A stretch of 52,226 bases of DNA, taken from the NCBI GenBank assembly GCA_024693325.1, contig JAILLA010000091.1, positions 1 through 52,226 of the forward strand. The letters are read 5' to 3'. This document shows, one piece after another, positions 34,010 to 43,881 of this stretch. The first letter of the stretch is position 1. Each line of letters opens with the position of its first letter. This stretch comes from Solobacterium sp. GTDB lineage: Bacteria > Bacillota_I > Bacilli_A > Erysipelotrichales > Erysipelotrichaceae. Below the pieces are notes generated by a model that worked only from the letters and a program-made list of their open reading frames with translations, made no database searches and was not told the DNA's origin. The translations under genes and the position numbers were made by a program.

Positions 34010-34273
34010 ATGGCAAACATTAAGTCGCAGAAAAAGCGCGCCCTGACTAATGAAAAAAGACGGACAGCAAATGTAAGTGAAAGAACAGCGGTAAAAACAG
34101 CCATCAAAAAAGTTGTAGCTGCAGTTAAAGCAAATGATAAAGAAGCTGCTGTGAAGGCATATAATGAGGCTAATTCCGTTCTTGACAAGGCTTCAACAAA
34201 GCACATCAAGAAGAAGAATTACGTATCCCGTCAGAAGTCCCGCCTTGCAAAGGCTGTCAATTCCATCCAGTAA
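34010..34273 (+). CDS. rpsT: 30S ribosomal protein S20
   Basis: An 87-residue, Lys/Arg-rich helical protein that binds the 5' domain of 16S rRNA. The start ANIKSQKKRALTNEKRR and the KKNYVSRQKSRLAKAVN end are diagnostic. GGAGG lies 9 nt before the ATG. A single-gene unit on the plus strand with strong promoter and terminator, lying between fmt and trmK. Confidence 0.97.
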   Translation: MANIKSQKKRALTNEKRRTANVSERTAVKTAIKKVVAAVKANDKEAAVKAYNEANSVLDKASTKHIKKKNYVSRQKSRLAKAVNSIQ

Positions 34274-34286
34274 TTGGACATTAAAA

Positions 34287-34311
34287 ACACGGACAATTCC
34301 GTGCTTTTTTT
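34287..34311 (+). terminator. Terminator after rpsT
   Basis: Stem CACGGA/TCCGTG with a short loop, then CTTTTTTTAT on the plus strand. Confidence 0.85.
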
Positions 34312-34321
34312 ATATCCTTCC

Positions 34322-34358
34322 GAAAAAAAGCAGCCGTGATGATTCACTGTGCTGCTTT
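34322..34358 (-). terminator. Terminator built from the trmK 3' end
   Basis: AAAGCAGC (34358-34351) pairs with GCTGCTTT, and GTGA with TCAC inside it, then a T-run on the minus strand. The last trmK codons and its TGA stop lie inside the stem. Confidence 0.75.
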
Positions 34359-35000
34359 GCGATAGGAGTCTTTCCAAAGTTCCAGCTGCCGTTCCAGCTC
34401 CGCGTCCCGTTCTTTTCTTCTGGACAGGATGAATTCCAGCGTACTGATCTGTTTCCCGGCAAAACGGGCATACGCTTCATCGTGGGCCAGCCTGATCCCG
34501 CAGAGGATCTCCTGTTCGCTGTACGGTTCATGATCCGCGCATGTAAAACTCAGCGCAATGTAATCATGCCCATGATCACGGATCAGTTTTTCCGCTTCCA
34601 CTGTATAGCGTCTGCCGCTGAGCCACGCCCTGAATACCGGTACATCCGTATTGACCTGGACGATGATCTGTTCCAGTTCCGGAAGTCTTTCTTCTGCGCG
34701 TTCCAGAATGCCGATCGCTGTCTGGCAGCCCATGCCGGCGATCACCGCGCACTGCACGTCGTCCGGTACATGCTCAAACCCGTCTGACAGGATCACACCG
34801 ATCCTGTCTTGGAGACCTGCATTCCTGACATTCTCTGCCGCCATGCTCAGGGGACCTTCCCCGATGTCGCAGGCATACGCTTTCGGAATGATGCCTTCGC
34901 TCACCAGCCGGACAGGAAGCTGGGCATGATCTGTGCCGATATCTGCCGTGACCATGCCCTGCTTTACCATTCCAGCGATCTCAATGATCCGCTGATTCAT
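34344..35000 (-). CDS. trmK: tRNA (adenine22-N1)-methyltransferase
   Basis: A 218-residue TrmK-type methyltransferase that makes m1A22 in tRNA. Motifs: TADIGTDHAQLPVRLV (SAM loop, near 18), CDIGEGPL, LSDGFEHV near 71, and IAGMGCQTAIGIL near 87, then QVNTDVPVFRAWL. It is the last gene of glyS-dnaG-rpoD-trmK, the usual place (yqfN of Bacillus). Its ATG overlaps the rpoD stop by one base (TAATG). Confidence 0.93.
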   Translation of the reverse strand: MNQRIIEIAGMVKQGMVTADIGTDHAQLPVRLVSEGIIPKAYACDIGEGPLSMAAENVRNAGLQDRIGVILSDGFEHVPDDVQCAVIAGMGCQTAIGILERAEERLPELEQIIVQVNTDVPVFRAWLSGRRYTVEAEKLIRDHGHDYIALSFTCADHEPYSEQEILCGIRLAHDEAYARFAGKQISTLEFILSRRKERDAELERQLELWKDSYRKAAQ

Positions 35001-36550
35001 TATTTATCAAAGAAATCCTTCAGACGCTTTGAACGTGTCGGATGCTTCAGCTTTCTCAGTGCCTTGGCTTCGATCTGACGGATCCTTTCACGTGTGACAT
35101 TGAATTCCTTGCCGACTTCTTCCAGTGTCCTGGTCCTGCCGTCATAGAGACCGAATCTCAGTCTCAGGACTTTTTCTTCACGCTCAGTCAGTCCGCTCAG
35201 GACATTGTTGATCTCGTCCTTCAGCAGCTGGTTGTTCGCATACTGGTCAGGACTCAGTGCATCCTTGTCCTCGATGAAATCTCCGAGATGGGAATCATCT
35301 TCTTCACCGATCGGTGTTTCCAGGGAAACAGGTTCCAGAGCGATCTTCTGGATCTCTCTGACCTTCTCGGGAGAAATGCCTTCCATATGCGCGCTGATCT
35401 CTTCCGGTGACGGATCCCTGCCGAGTTCCTGGACGAGCTGTCTCTGCACGCGTGTCAGTTTATTGATCGTTTCGACCATATGCACGGGGATACGGATCGT
35501 ACGCGCCTGGTCGGCGATCGCACGGGTGATCGCCTGGCGGATCCACCATGTTGCATATGTACTGAACTTAAATCCTTTTGTATAATCAAATTTTTCTACA
35601 GCCTTTACCAGGCCCATGTTTCCTTCCTGGATCAGATCCAGGAACAGCATGCCTCTTCCGACATACTTCTTCGCAATGGATACGACAAGACGCAGGTTGC
35701 TGGAGATCAGGATATTCTTGGCTTCCTCATCCCCTGCTTCGATGCGCTTGGCGATCTCCGGTTCATCCTCCGGCTTCAGCAGAGGAACTCTGCCGATCTC
35801 CTTCAGATACATTTTGACGGGATCGTTCATCTGTGTTCCGCCGGCACGTCCGTATGTGCTGCTCAGCATTTCCTGCGGATTCAGGTCACCCAGATCATCG
35901 TCTTCGTCTTCGCCTTCACCGCCTTCACCGTCTTCATCAAGATCGGCATCATCATCCAGCAGATCGACATCTTCCGTCAGTGCCTCAACATCTTCGTCTT
36001 CGGAAATTTCAATATCCTCATCAGAGAACCAGTTCCAGAGATCCTCAAGGTCCTGTTCGTTCATTTCCAGATGTTCCAGGGCTGCCATGATATCTTTCTG
36101 GAAGATCTCACCGTCGGTGTCATAGACATTCCTGAAATCAGCCTTCAGCTCATCGAGCGTCTTGTATTCCTTGCGGCGGCCTTCAAGCTTATATGGTACG
36201 ATCTCCGTTTTATCGGAGGGACGCAGTACCCTGCGCATTTCGAGGACCTTCTTTTCCTCAGGTTCCTCGACCGGCAGTTCGATCACTTCTGCATCTTCCT
36301 CAACAAATTCTTCAATCACTTCAGTCTCCTCTTCAGTATTTTCATCACTGAAAATATATTTTGCGCGTTTTGCATTCAGATATGCAGTCTGATGTGCGGC
36401 GGACTGTTCCGCCTGCTGGAATTCCGCAAATTCGCGTCTGGCTGCAGACTGTTTGCGGATCGCCTTCCTGACTGCCTTTGCTGAGAGAGTGCTGCTTTCA
36501 TCAAGTGTTTCTTCTGTCTCATCAATCAAATTGTTCGCTGTTGTCTTCAT
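35000..36550 (-). CDS. rpoD: Housekeeping sigma factor SigA/RpoD with long acidic N-terminus
   Basis: A 516-residue primary sigma factor, about 140 longer than the usual 370-390 of Firmicutes. The extra length is N-terminal: about 100 residues of unknown type, a region 1.1-like helical segment near 130-175, then an acidic run near 180-225 (mostly Asp/Glu). Region 1.2 begins at [11 protein letters not shown] near 243. Region 2 follows with [20 protein letters not shown], then region 3, and region 4 has the HTH near [29 protein letters not shown] is 7 nt before the ATG at 36550, which overlaps the end of dnaG by 29 nt. Confidence 0.97.
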   Translation of the reverse strand: MKTTANNLIDETEETLDESSTLSAKAVRKAIRKQSAARREFAEFQQAEQSAAHQTAYLNAKRAKYIFSDENTEEETEVIEEFVEEDAEVIELPVEEPEEKKVLEMRRVLRPSDKTEIVPYKLEGRRKEYKTLDELKADFRNVYDTDGEIFQKDIMAALEHLEMNEQDLEDLWNWFSDEDIEISEDEDVEALTEDVDLLDDDADLDEDGEGGEGEDEDDDLGDLNPQEMLSSTYGRAGGTQMNDPVKMYLKEIGRVPLLKPEDEPEIAKRIEAGDEEAKNILISSNLRLVVSIAKKYVGRGMLFLDLIQEGNMGLVKAVEKFDYTKGFKFSTYATWWIRQAITRAIADQARTIRIPVHMVETINKLTRVQRQLVQELGRDPSPEEISAHMEGISPEKVREIQKIALEPVSLETPIGEEDDSHLGDFIEDKDALSPDQYANNQLLKDEINNVLSGLTEREEKVLRLRFGLYDGRTRTLEEVGKEFNVTRERIRQIEAKALRKLKHPTRSKRLKDFFDK

Positions 36551-38279
36551 CAATATACCTCCGTAGGTCTCTCAGACATTCCTGATATTCGCGCGAGATC
36601 ACTGCAAAGCTCTCTGCATTCATCGGCTGCTGCAGTGAATCACGGAATGCATCGGCCTGGGCGCTTTTGACACTGATCATGATCTTTCTGATTGCTCCGT
36701 CCATGATCTTTTCATCATATGGCATATCTTCTGCCGTTGATGCAATATATGCGATCAGTTCCTTCATTTTGACATCAGTTGTACTGTCAATGAGCGCCGC
36801 CGCGTCGATAACACTGTTACGACCTTCGTCTACCAGCATCATCGCTGCTGCATTCCTGTCGGCCTCAGGTAAAAAGCCGAGTCTTTCTTCAAATCTTCTG
36901 CAGGCCTGGACACTGTTCAGCATCATTGCCAGGATCAGGTCCTCAGCCTGTCTTGTACCGTCCGGCGCGCCTGCCTTCTGAAGCGTTTCCGTTGTGTAGA
37001 TCCTTCGTTTGTTTCCCGGCGTGTAATCGATCCGGAAACCGGTCATCTCGGAAAGCTCTTTCGTAAAGTGCTGCCGGTCAAATTCATCATCAAGCTCAGC
37101 GATCTCCGCCTGAGCCCGTTTTACCATTTCTTTTTTCTCCAGATAGTTTGACATGTTTGTATGCTTCCGGAGATAAGCAAGTACAAACTCCATCCAGCTG
37201 ATCTCGTTTGAGACCATCTGCTTCAATGCTTCGATACCGCGTGAGCGGATCAGTTCATCCGGGTCGAGTCCTGTGCGGTTATCGATGATCGTAACATCAC
37301 AGCCCTCTTTCCTTGCCATTTTGGCAGCCCTCATCGTCGCTGACTGACCGGCATCATCGCCGTCGTAGCAGAAGACTACCTTCATGGACAGCCGTTTGAT
37401 CTGCCGGATCTGGCTTTCGGTGCAGGATGTACCGAGTGTACAGACCGCATTTTCCATGCCTGCCCTTGCGAATGCAATGACATCCGTGACGCCTTCGCAC
37501 ACATAGATCCTGCCGCTTCTTCTGGCTTCGTTTCTCGCCCTGTGGCTGTTGTATACGACATCGCTTTTATGGAACAGCACGGTATCATTCGTATTGATGT
37601 ACTTTGAGCTGTTGTCAGGATTGATCGTACGGGCTGAAAACCCGATCGGATTGCCGGACGGGTCATGGATCGGGAATGTGATGCGCTGCGCGAATACATC
37701 ATGCACGCCGGATGATGAGGCGCGGATGACGTTGCACGCTGTCATGTCGCTGTCCTCATATCCTTTTGCTTTCAGGAATTTATAAAGCTGGTCATTGCCC
37801 GGATTGAAGCCGATCTCAAACTTCTGGCGGATCTCTTCATCCAGACCTCTGTCATCCAGGTATTTCTTTTCCAGGGATGCTTCGGCCGTATTGATCTGAT
37901 ACATCGTGAAGCGTATCGTCTCATTCATCAGGCCGTACAGTCTTTCCCTGTACGGATCAGCTGTTTTCTGAACAGTTTCCGGTTTTTCCGACAGCTCAAA
38001 ACCAACCAGATCTGCTACCCTTGCGACTGCTTCCGGATAGCTGACCTTTTCATAATTCTGGACAAATGAAAACACATTTCCGCCGGCACCGCAGACAAAG
38101 CATTTATAGATCTGCCGTTCCGGTGATACTGACATTGACGGGGAATGGTCATCATGAAACGGACACAGGGCTACATAGGACTTTCCTTTCCTGTGCAGCT
38201 GAAGATAGTGTCCGACCACATCCACAATATCTGCCCTTGAACGCAGTTCACTGATTTCCTGTTCACTGATCCTCGGCAT
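36522..38279 (-). CDS. dnaG: DNA primase
   Basis: A 585-residue primase that makes RNA primers at the replication fork. The CHC2 zinc finger is in [10 protein letters not shown] and CFVCGAGG (near 39-65). The TOPRIM core has [13 protein letters not shown] near 262 and [10 protein letters not shown] near 305. A helicase-binding C-terminal region of about 150 residues follows. The ATG at 38279 has GGAAAGGA upstream; a TTG one codon earlier is rejected. It is 19 nt after glyS and overlaps rpoD, the conserved macromolecular synthesis order. Confidence 0.96.
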   Translation of the reverse strand: MPRISEQEISELRSRADIVDVVGHYLQLHRKGKSYVALCPFHDDHSPSMSVSPERQIYKCFVCGAGGNVFSFVQNYEKVSYPEAVARVADLVGFELSEKPETVQKTADPYRERLYGLMNETIRFTMYQINTAEASLEKKYLDDRGLDEEIRQKFEIGFNPGNDQLYKFLKAKGYEDSDMTACNVIRASSSGVHDVFAQRITFPIHDPSGNPIGFSARTINPDNSSKYINTNDTVLFHKSDVVYNSHRARNEARRSGRIYVCEGVTDVIAFARAGMENAVCTLGTSCTESQIRQIKRLSMKVVFCYDGDDAGQSATMRAAKMARKEGCDVTIIDNRTGLDPDELIRSRGIEALKQMVSNEISWMEFVLAYLRKHTNMSNYLEKKEMVKRAQAEIAELDDEFDRQHFTKELSEMTGFRIDYTPGNKRRIYTTETLQKAGAPDGTRQAEDLILAMMLNSVQACRRFEERLGFLPEADRNAAAMMLVDEGRNSVIDAAALIDSTTDVKMKELIAYIASTAEDMPYDEKIMDGAIRKIMISVKSAQADAFRDSLQQPMNAESFAVISREYQECLRDLRRYIDEDNSEQFD

Positions 38280-38298
38280 CAATGTCCTTTCCTCTGTC

Positions 38299-39672
38299 TC
38301 AGAAACGGATCTCCTGACAGATCTTTTCCCTTACCTGTTCCACGGTCATACGTTCCTGAGCCATGGAATCACGGTAGCGGATCGTTACTGTACCGTCTTC
38401 AATTGACTGTTCGTCGATCGTAATGCAGAACGGTGTACCGATCTCATCCTGACGGCGGTAACGCTTGCCGATCGAGCCGGCTTCGTCATAATCGCACTCA
38501 AAGTCATAGGAGAGTTCTTTTCTGATCTGTTTTGCCAGATCGCCGTACTTCTTTCTCAGCGGCAGGATCGCAGCCTTGACAGGCGCGAGTACCGGGTGGA
38601 AATGCATGACGATACGTGTATCGCCGTTCTCAAGTACTTCCTCGTCATAAGCGTCCGTGAAGAACATGAAGAACAGACGTTCTACGCCGACTGCCGGTTC
38701 AACGACATACGGCAGGTATTTCTCGTTTGTGACCGGATCGAGATATTCCATATTCTCGCCGGAGAACTTCTGGTGCTGTCCGAGGTCATAGTCGGTCCTG
38801 TCCGCAATGCCCCAGAGCTCGCCCCAGCCCCACGGGAACCTGTATTCGATATCCGTGGTTGCTTTGGAATAGAAGCTGAGTTCTTCCTTTTCGTGATCGC
38901 GGAAACGCAGGTTTTCCGGATTTCCGCCCAGGCTCAGGATCCAGTCCATGCAGAACTGACGCCAGTAAGGGAACCAGTCATCATCTGTACCCGGCTTGCA
39001 GAAGAATTCCATTTCCATCTGCTCGAATTCACGTGTACGGAAGATAAAGTTGCCCGGTGTGATCTCGTTGCGGAAAGATTTGCCGATCTGGCCGATGCCG
39101 AACGGCAGCTTCTTTCTGTAAGCACGCTGCACACCCTTGAAGTCAACGAACATGCCCTGTGCCGTTTCCGGTCTCAGGTAGATCGTGCTCTTGGCGTCTT
39201 CCAGTGTTCCCTGGAATGTTTTGAACATCAGGTTGAACTGACGGATCGGCGTGAAATCATGCGCACCGCAGTCCGGACACGGGATATGGTTCTCGTGAAT
39301 GTAGTTCTCCATCTGTTCATTTGTCCATCCTTCCGGTGACACCGCACCGTTGGTGAACGTTTCGATCAGCTGATCTGCTCTGTGTCTGGTCTTGCACTGT
39401 CTGCAGTCCATCAGAGGATCAGAGAATCCCTTCAGATGTCCGGAAGCCTCCCAGACTCTCGGATTCATCAGGATCGCTGCCTGTATTTCAACATTGTTCG
39501 GATCTTCCTGTATAAATTTCTTCTGCCATGCGCGCTTGATGTGATCTTTCAGCATAACGCCGTACGGACCGTAGTCCCACGTATTGGACAGACCGCCGTA
39601 AATCTCGGAACCCTGAAAGACAAAGCCCGTATTTTTAGCGTGTGAAACAATTTTATCGAATGTTTTCTCCAT
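38299..39672 (-). CDS. glyS: Glycyl-tRNA synthetase (alpha2 type)
   Basis: A 457-residue class II synthetase of the homodimeric type, one chain carrying both the catalytic and anticodon-binding parts. The motifs are [20 protein letters not shown] (in parts) at the start, [12 protein letters not shown] near 167, FRNEITPG and [11 protein letters not shown] near 200-220, and [10 protein letters not shown] near 327. Zinc cysteines are in CRQCKT and CPDCGA. It has its own promoter, whose -35 overlaps the recO stop, and no T-box leader is visible because the -10 is only 38 nt from the ATG. Confidence 0.97.
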   Translation of the reverse strand: MEKTFDKIVSHAKNTGFVFQGSEIYGGLSNTWDYGPYGVMLKDHIKRAWQKKFIQEDPNNVEIQAAILMNPRVWEASGHLKGFSDPLMDCRQCKTRHRADQLIETFTNGAVSPEGWTNEQMENYIHENHIPCPDCGAHDFTPIRQFNLMFKTFQGTLEDAKSTIYLRPETAQGMFVDFKGVQRAYRKKLPFGIGQIGKSFRNEITPGNFIFRTREFEQMEMEFFCKPGTDDDWFPYWRQFCMDWILSLGGNPENLRFRDHEKEELSFYSKATTDIEYRFPWGWGELWGIADRTDYDLGQHQKFSGENMEYLDPVTNEKYLPYVVEPAVGVERLFFMFFTDAYDEEVLENGDTRIVMHFHPVLAPVKAAILPLRKKYGDLAKQIRKELSYDFECDYDEAGSIGKRYRRQDEIGTPFCITIDEQSIEDGTVTIRYRDSMAQERMTVEQVREKICQEIRF

Positions 39673-39709
39673 GAAAATACCGTATCCTTTCTAGTACGCT
39701 AATATTCGA

Positions 39710-39738
39710 AGTATAGCACCAACCGGGGTCCCGTTCAA
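39710..39738 (-). promoter_or_regulatory. Promoter of glyS-dnaG-rpoD-trmK
   Basis: TTGAAC at 39738-39733, 17-nt spacer, extended -10 TGC-TATACT with the hexamer at 39715-39710 on the minus strand. The TGA stop codon of recO (39737-39735) lies within the -35 box. Confidence 0.8.
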
Positions 39739-40481
39739 TGGAAAACCCTTTGATATAAGGAAAAACTGCGGATTTCAATACCCGCATGACGATTTAATAT
39801 TTCAAGCAGAATTGCCAGGTCTTCGATCGTGCGCTCAGTACTTTCCTTTACGATGGGATAGTGCTTCAGCTCAGCCTTGCTGATAAGCCTGAACCGTTTC
39901 AGTTCCGTGACGGAACGCGGCGGGACACCTGCCTGGGCTGCACAGCGGTCACACAGGAAACCGCCGTCCCTGACGGAGATCGCCGCGGCATTCGTCCGCC
40001 CGCACATGACGCATTCATCGACATTCGGGCTCATGCCGGCATTTTTCATCATCGTAGAAAGAAATAAAGCCAGCACTGTATCGGACTTTTCACCGTTCTC
40101 CAGCAGATCGAGCGCTTCCTCAAGAAGCGTATACGTATGCACAGCCGACACGATATCATGATCGGTATAGGTCATCTGGTCCGCGATCTCACTGAGCACG
40201 CCCGCTGCCGCGGACAGTACAAGGTCCTTGTGAATATTCTTATACGCCTTCACTGTCCTTGCGCCTTTCAGCCGGAACATTGTACGTCCCTCACTGTAGT
40301 CGATCGTTACGGATGCTTTTGTGCAGGGGATCAGCGCACCGGCATTCTTGCTGGTGAGTTTTCTGACCCCTTCCGCGCTCAGCGTCAGTTTCCCGTATTC
40401 CTTCGAAAGCACAGTGACGAGCGCTGCCCGTTCCCGGTAATCCGTCTGCTTCAGGATCATTACTTCTGTTGTATCATTCAT
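39735..40481 (-). CDS. recO: DNA repair protein RecO
   Basis: A 248-residue RecF-pathway mediator that loads RecA onto SSB-coated DNA. An N-terminal OB-fold (EVMILKQTDYRERAALVTVLS near 6) is followed by a helical domain and a four-Cys zinc site, CVMCGRTN and CDRCAAQ near 150-175. The ATG at 40481 overlaps the end of era by 8 nt (ATGAATGA), which suggests coupling; the frame is open upstream but lies within era. Last gene of the phoH-recO unit. Confidence 0.92.
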   Translation of the reverse strand: MNDTTEVMILKQTDYRERAALVTVLSKEYGKLTLSAEGVRKLTSKNAGALIPCTKASVTIDYSEGRTMFRLKGARTVKAYKNIHKDLVLSAAAGVLSEIADQMTYTDHDIVSAVHTYTLLEEALDLLENGEKSDTVLALFLSTMMKNAGMSPNVDECVMCGRTNAAAISVRDGGFLCDRCAAQAGVPPRSVTELKRFRLISKAELKHYPIVKESTERTIEDLAILLEILNRHAGIEIRSFSLYQRVFH

Positions 40482-41361
40482 CGATATTTCCGTATCCGTA
40501 TTCCGTGATCCTTGCGTCACGGTCACGCCATTCTTCCTCGACGCGCACAAACAGTTCAAGCTCTGTTTTCATGCCGAGAAGCTGCGCGATCTCTTTTTCT
40601 GCCATGGATGTGATCTTCATCAGCATGCTTCCCTGTTTGCCGATCAGGATGCCCTTCTGGCCCTGTTTTTCGACCAGTACCAGTGCCTGGATATAGCAGA
40701 CATCCCCTTCGGTCTCCATCGTTTCAACGACGACGGCCGAGGCATGGGGAACTTCCTCATCGGTGCAGATCAGGATCTTTTCACGGATGATCTCGGCGAT
40801 CCGGAACCTGACAGGACCGTCGCTTGTGATCTCTTCGGGATACATATAGTCACCTTCCGGCAGGTAATTCATCGTCGTGGTGATCAGGTCTGTGAAGTCA
40901 TTCTGCTTCAGCGCGGACAGCGGGAAGAATTCCGCGAATTCATATCTGGACTGCCAGGACTGAAGTACCTTCAGCACCTTTTCCTTTTTCATCTGATCGA
41001 TCTTATTGAGTATCAGAAAAACAGGTACTCCGACATTCTTCACCATGCGGAGCACATATTCATCACCGGTACCGAATGCTCTGGTGCCGTCTACGACCAG
41101 ATAGATCACATCCACTCCCTGGATCACATCTGCGGCTTCTTTATTCATCCTGCTTTCCAGACGGGTATTTGCCTTATGGATACCCGGCGTGTCCGTGAAT
41201 ACGATCTGCCCTTCCGAAGTCGTCAGGATGCCCCTGATCTGGCTTCTTGTCGTCTGGGGCTTGCTGGAGACGATCGCGATCTTTTCCGAAAGAAGGCCGT
41301 TGAGAAGCGTGCTCTTGCCGGCATTCGGTCTGCCTGCCAGAGCTACGAATCCGCTCTTCAT
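40474..41361 (-). CDS. era: GTPase Era
   Basis: A 295-residue essential GTPase in 16S rRNA maturation. G1 is GRPNAGKST near 10, G2 includes KPQTTR, G3 is DTPGIH near 57, G4 is NKID near 121, and the C-terminal KH domain (EKQGQKGILIGKQGSMLMKI in parts) binds the 3' end of 16S rRNA. The ATG overlaps the cdd stop by 4 nt (ATGA). Synteny phoH-ybeY-dgkA-cdd-era-recO is conserved in Firmicutes. Confidence 0.97.
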   Translation of the reverse strand: MKSGFVALAGRPNAGKSTLLNGLLSEKIAIVSSKPQTTRSQIRGILTTSEGQIVFTDTPGIHKANTRLESRMNKEAADVIQGVDVIYLVVDGTRAFGTGDEYVLRMVKNVGVPVFLILNKIDQMKKEKVLKVLQSWQSRYEFAEFFPLSALKQNDFTDLITTTMNYLPEGDYMYPEEITSDGPVRFRIAEIIREKILICTDEEVPHASAVVVETMETEGDVCYIQALVLVEKQGQKGILIGKQGSMLMKITSMAEKEIAQLLGMKTELELFVRVEEEWRDRDARITEYGYGNIDE

Positions 41362-41762
41362 CGGATCACGTCCTCCAGTCCGAACTGCATCGGAAGCAGT
41401 TTTTCGATGCAGGTCATCATCTCAGCTTTCCCGTTCGAAAGATAGATCGGCATAGTCTGTCCGACCAGTTCACAGAGTACCTGTCGGCAGATGCCGCATG
41501 GCGCGGCGATCCTGTCGCCGTCACTGACGATCGCTAACGCTTTGATCTGTTCCTTGCGGTAACCGTTGGAATATGCCGCAAATACCGCATTGCGTTCGGC
41601 ACAGATGGTTGCGCCGTAAGAAGCGTTTTCAATGTTTGCGCCGTAGAACAGTTTTCCGTCCGTCGTTTCGACACATGCCCCGACATGGTAATTGGAGTAC
41701 GGCGCATAAGCGTTTTCCATCGCTTTGAATGCTTCGCTGATCAGTTCGTCCTTTGTCATCAT
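41358..41762 (-). CDS. cdd: Cytidine deaminase
   Basis: A 134-residue pyrimidine salvage enzyme that deaminates cytidine and deoxycytidine. The zinc site is complete: CAERNAV near 54 with the catalytic Glu, and PCGICRQVL near 88. The substrate loop GANIENASYG is near 40. GGAGG is just upstream of two consecutive ATGs (41762 and 41759). It overlaps both neighbours by 4 nt. Confidence 0.96.
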   Translation of the reverse strand: MMTKDELISEAFKAMENAYAPYSNYHVGACVETTDGKLFYGANIENASYGATICAERNAVFAAYSNGYRKEQIKALAIVSDGDRIAAPCGICRQVLCELVGQTMPIYLSNGKAEMMTCIEKLLPMQFGLEDVIR

Positions 41763-42103
41763 AAACCTCCGATATGTCTTCCCAGTATGATCAAAGCCAC
41801 CGCAAGCGCAGCGATCGATGCCGCAAGCACGGCGCCGGCTGCCAGGTCTTTGATCACCCGGATCCGTTCATCATATTGTTCCGAATAAAGATCGCACACT
41901 TTTTCAATTGCTGTATTCAGGATCTCCGCGGCGATCACCATGCCCGCGCAGATAATCCCTGCGCACCATTCCAGCGCGTCCAGGCGCAGAATAAAAGCAG
42001 CACACACAGCCAGAGCGGCAAGGATGATCTGGGTACGGATTCCCGGATCCTTCCAGCCGTCTGAAAATAGTCCCCTGAATGCCGGCAGAAACTTGTGTTT
42101 CAT
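41759..42103 (-). CDS. dgkA: Diacylglycerol/undecaprenol kinase
   Basis: A 114-residue integral membrane kinase of the DgkA family with three predicted helices (about 27-45, 46-65 and 88-108). The signature AEILNTAIEKVCDL near 59 and IKDLAAGAVL near 84 carry the catalytic and metal residues. In Gram-positive bacteria the favoured substrate is undecaprenol, which ties it to cell-wall carrier recycling (family knowledge). It overlaps ybeY and cdd by 4 nt each. Confidence 0.94.
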   Translation of the reverse strand: MKHKFLPAFRGLFSDGWKDPGIRTQIILAALAVCAAFILRLDALEWCAGIICAGMVIAAEILNTAIEKVCDLYSEQYDERIRVIKDLAAGAVLAASIAALAVALIILGRHIGGL

Positions 42104-42555
42104 GTCCTGCTCACGATCGGATCAAGGATCCTGTCCTGCAGTGCGAACATTTCTTTTTCGTCTTTTTCCGTCATATGGTCATACCCCAGGCAGTGCAGCA
42201 GACCGTGCGTAAACAGGAAACAGATCTCCCGCTTCTCACTGTGTCCGTATTCACGCGCCTGGCGTTTGGCATAATTGATATTGATAAAGATGTCTCCGAG
42301 ATCCGTCTCCTCTTCCACATCTTCAAATCCGTCCGTATCGTCCCTGACCGCAAAGCTGATGACATCGGTCGGACGGTCGATCCCCCTGTAATCACGGTTG
42401 ATGCGGTGGATCGCGGCAGAACGCACAAAGGTCACGCTGATGATGCATGTATCATTCAGTTCCAGCACCTGCTCGGCGGATGCCGCTATTTCATGAAACA
42501 GAGGAGCGTACTGCTCCATATCCTGATTGGTTCTGTTGATCAGTGTGATTTCCAT
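42100..42555 (-). CDS. ybeY: Endoribonuclease YbeY
   Basis: A 151-residue single-strand RNase in 16S rRNA 3' maturation and ribosome quality control. The zinc-binding motif H-x3-H-x5-H is in HGLLHCLGYDH near 115, and RPTDVISFA near 61 is the other family hallmark. It overlaps phoH by one base (TAATG type) and dgkA by 4 nt. Confidence 0.96.
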   Translation of the reverse strand: MEITLINRTNQDMEQYAPLFHEIAASAEQVLELNDTCIISVTFVRSAAIHRINRDYRGIDRPTDVISFAVRDDTDGFEDVEEETDLGDIFININYAKRQAREYGHSEKREICFLFTHGLLHCLGYDHMTEKDEKEMFALQDRILDPIVSRT

Positions 42556-43511
42556 TATCTGCCTGCTTTCTCGTATTCTTCGATGATCTTCTGCACGAGC
42601 GGATGACGCACAACATCATCCCCGCTGAGCCTGATCATTCCGATCTCCTTGATGTTCTTCAGTATTCCTGATGCTTCGACAAGTCCGCTCACCGCTCCGA
42701 ATTTGAGGTCAATCTGGGTGATATCACCGTTGATGACCATATGGGAATGCATGCCCAGACGTGTCAGGAACATCTTCATCTGTGAAGGCGTCGTATTCTG
42801 CGCTTCATCCAGGATCACAAATGAATCATCCAGTGTACGTCCGCGCATATATGCCAGCGGGGCGATCTCGATGGATCCTTTCTCGATCAGACGGTCTGTC
42901 TGTTCATTGCCGAGCATGTCATGCAGGGCATCATACAGCGGGGTCAGGTACGGGTCGACCTTTTCCTTGAGATCGCCCGGCAGAAAGCCGAGGTTCTCGC
43001 CTGCCTCAACAGCGGGACGGGTCAGGACGATCCTTTTGACATCACCTTTTTTCAGCATGGAGACTGCCTGTATGACTGCCAGATATGTTTTTCCGGTTCC
43101 TGCCGGACCGATCGCAAACACGATTGGATATGTCTGCATCGCCTTGACGAATTCCAGCTGACCGGCTGTTTTGGGCATGACCGGCCTGCCGGACAGTGTG
43201 CGTCCGACGACGATGGATGATAATTCTTCAAATTCCGCTTCCTTGCCTTTCAGGGCCATGCGGTAGGCATAGATCACATCGCTGTTTGATAATGACCGTT
43301 CCTTTGCGGCAACCTGATAGAGGGCATGCAAAGCAAGTGAGATCTGTTCTGTCTGTTCCTCAGGGCATTTGAATGTGACCGTATCATCCCGGAAGATGAT
43401 ATCCGTGCCGAACAGTTCTGACAGGGTATTCAGGTTTTTATCCTGACTGCCGGAGAAGCACTGAGCCTGCGCCGCAGTCATTCCTTCAAAATGTATTGTA
43501 TGAGTTTCCAA
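42555..43511 (-). CDS. phoH: PhoH-like ATPase
   Basis: A 318-residue PhoH/YbeZ-type ATPase. The P-loop is GPAGTGKT near 134, Walker B is FVILDEAQN near 232, and VINGDITQIDL near 259 follows. An N-terminal region with a KH-like pattern (residues 15-80) suggests RNA binding, and its constant pairing with ybeY points to RNA metabolism. First gene of the phoH-to-recO unit, with a promoter covered by a palindrome. Confidence 0.94.
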   Translation of the reverse strand: METHTIHFEGMTAAQAQCFSGSQDKNLNTLSELFGTDIIFRDDTVTFKCPEEQTEQISLALHALYQVAAKERSLSNSDVIYAYRMALKGKEAEFEELSSIVVGRTLSGRPVMPKTAGQLEFVKAMQTYPIVFAIGPAGTGKTYLAVIQAVSMLKKGDVKRIVLTRPAVEAGENLGFLPGDLKEKVDPYLTPLYDALHDMLGNEQTDRLIEKGSIEIAPLAYMRGRTLDDSFVILDEAQNTTPSQMKMFLTRLGMHSHMVINGDITQIDLKFGAVSGLVEASGILKNIKEIGMIRLSGDDVVRHPLVQKIIEEYEKAGR

Positions 43512-43533
43512 GGGAAGCCTCCTTCACAGGTTC

Positions 43534-43561
43534 ATTATAATACACATCAACTGATGTACAA
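43534..43561 (-). promoter_or_regulatory. Promoter of the phoH unit with a palindrome
   Basis: TTGTAC at 43561-43556, 16-nt spacer, TATAAT at 43539-43534 on the minus strand. The spacer carries ACATCA-N2-TGATGT (43557-43544), a perfect palindrome with 6-bp arms that could be an operator. Confidence 0.6.
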
Positions 43562-43582
43562 AAAAAGAAGCAGTGCTTCTTT
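43560..43582 (-). terminator. Terminator after rpsU
   Basis: Stem AGAAGC/GCTTCT with a 3-nt loop, then seven T residues on the minus strand. Its T-run directly abuts the phoH -35 box. Confidence 0.85.
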
Positions 43583-43588
43583 TCCTGA

Positions 43589-43768
43589 TTACTTGCGTTT
43601 TCTGTTCTTACGTGCAGCTTCACGCTTGAGTCTCTTCTTGACGCCCGGCTTTACGTAATACTCTCTCTTGCGCGCTTCGGCAAGGGTTCCATTACGTGAC
43701 ACCTGACGCTTGAAGCGGCGCAGTGCATCATCGAGATTCTCATTTTCTTTCACAACAACTCTGGACAT
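43589..43768 (-). CDS. rpsU: 30S ribosomal protein S21
   Basis: A 59-residue basic protein of the 30S platform, with [20 protein letters not shown] at the start and a Lys/Arg-rich tail. The ATG at 43768 is preceded by a run of six G residues; a TTG two codons earlier is rejected. Strong promoter and terminator flank it. rpsU next to the phoH-era block fits Firmicute order. Confidence 0.96.
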   Translation of the reverse strand: MSRVVVKENENLDDALRRFKRQVSRNGTLAEARKREYYVKPGVKKRLKREAARKNRKRK

Positions 43769-43804
43769 TTTCAACCCCCCTTTCCGTACGCGAAAGCACT
43801 TAAT

Positions 43805-43833
43805 ATACTATCAAACACTTTTCTCAATTGCAA
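43805..43833 (-). promoter_or_regulatory. Promoter of rpsU
   Basis: TTGCAA at 43833-43828, 17-nt spacer, TAGTAT at 43810-43805 on the minus strand. Confidence 0.8.
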
Positions 43834-43881
43834 CGCTATATTTCAGAACATTTCCGGGTTTTTTCCGATCGGCTGCGCACG

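Noticed and set aside
35480..36484. 334-codon plus-strand frame
   Set aside because: Antisense to rpoD; the acidic GAx codons of the sigma factor keep the reverse frame open.
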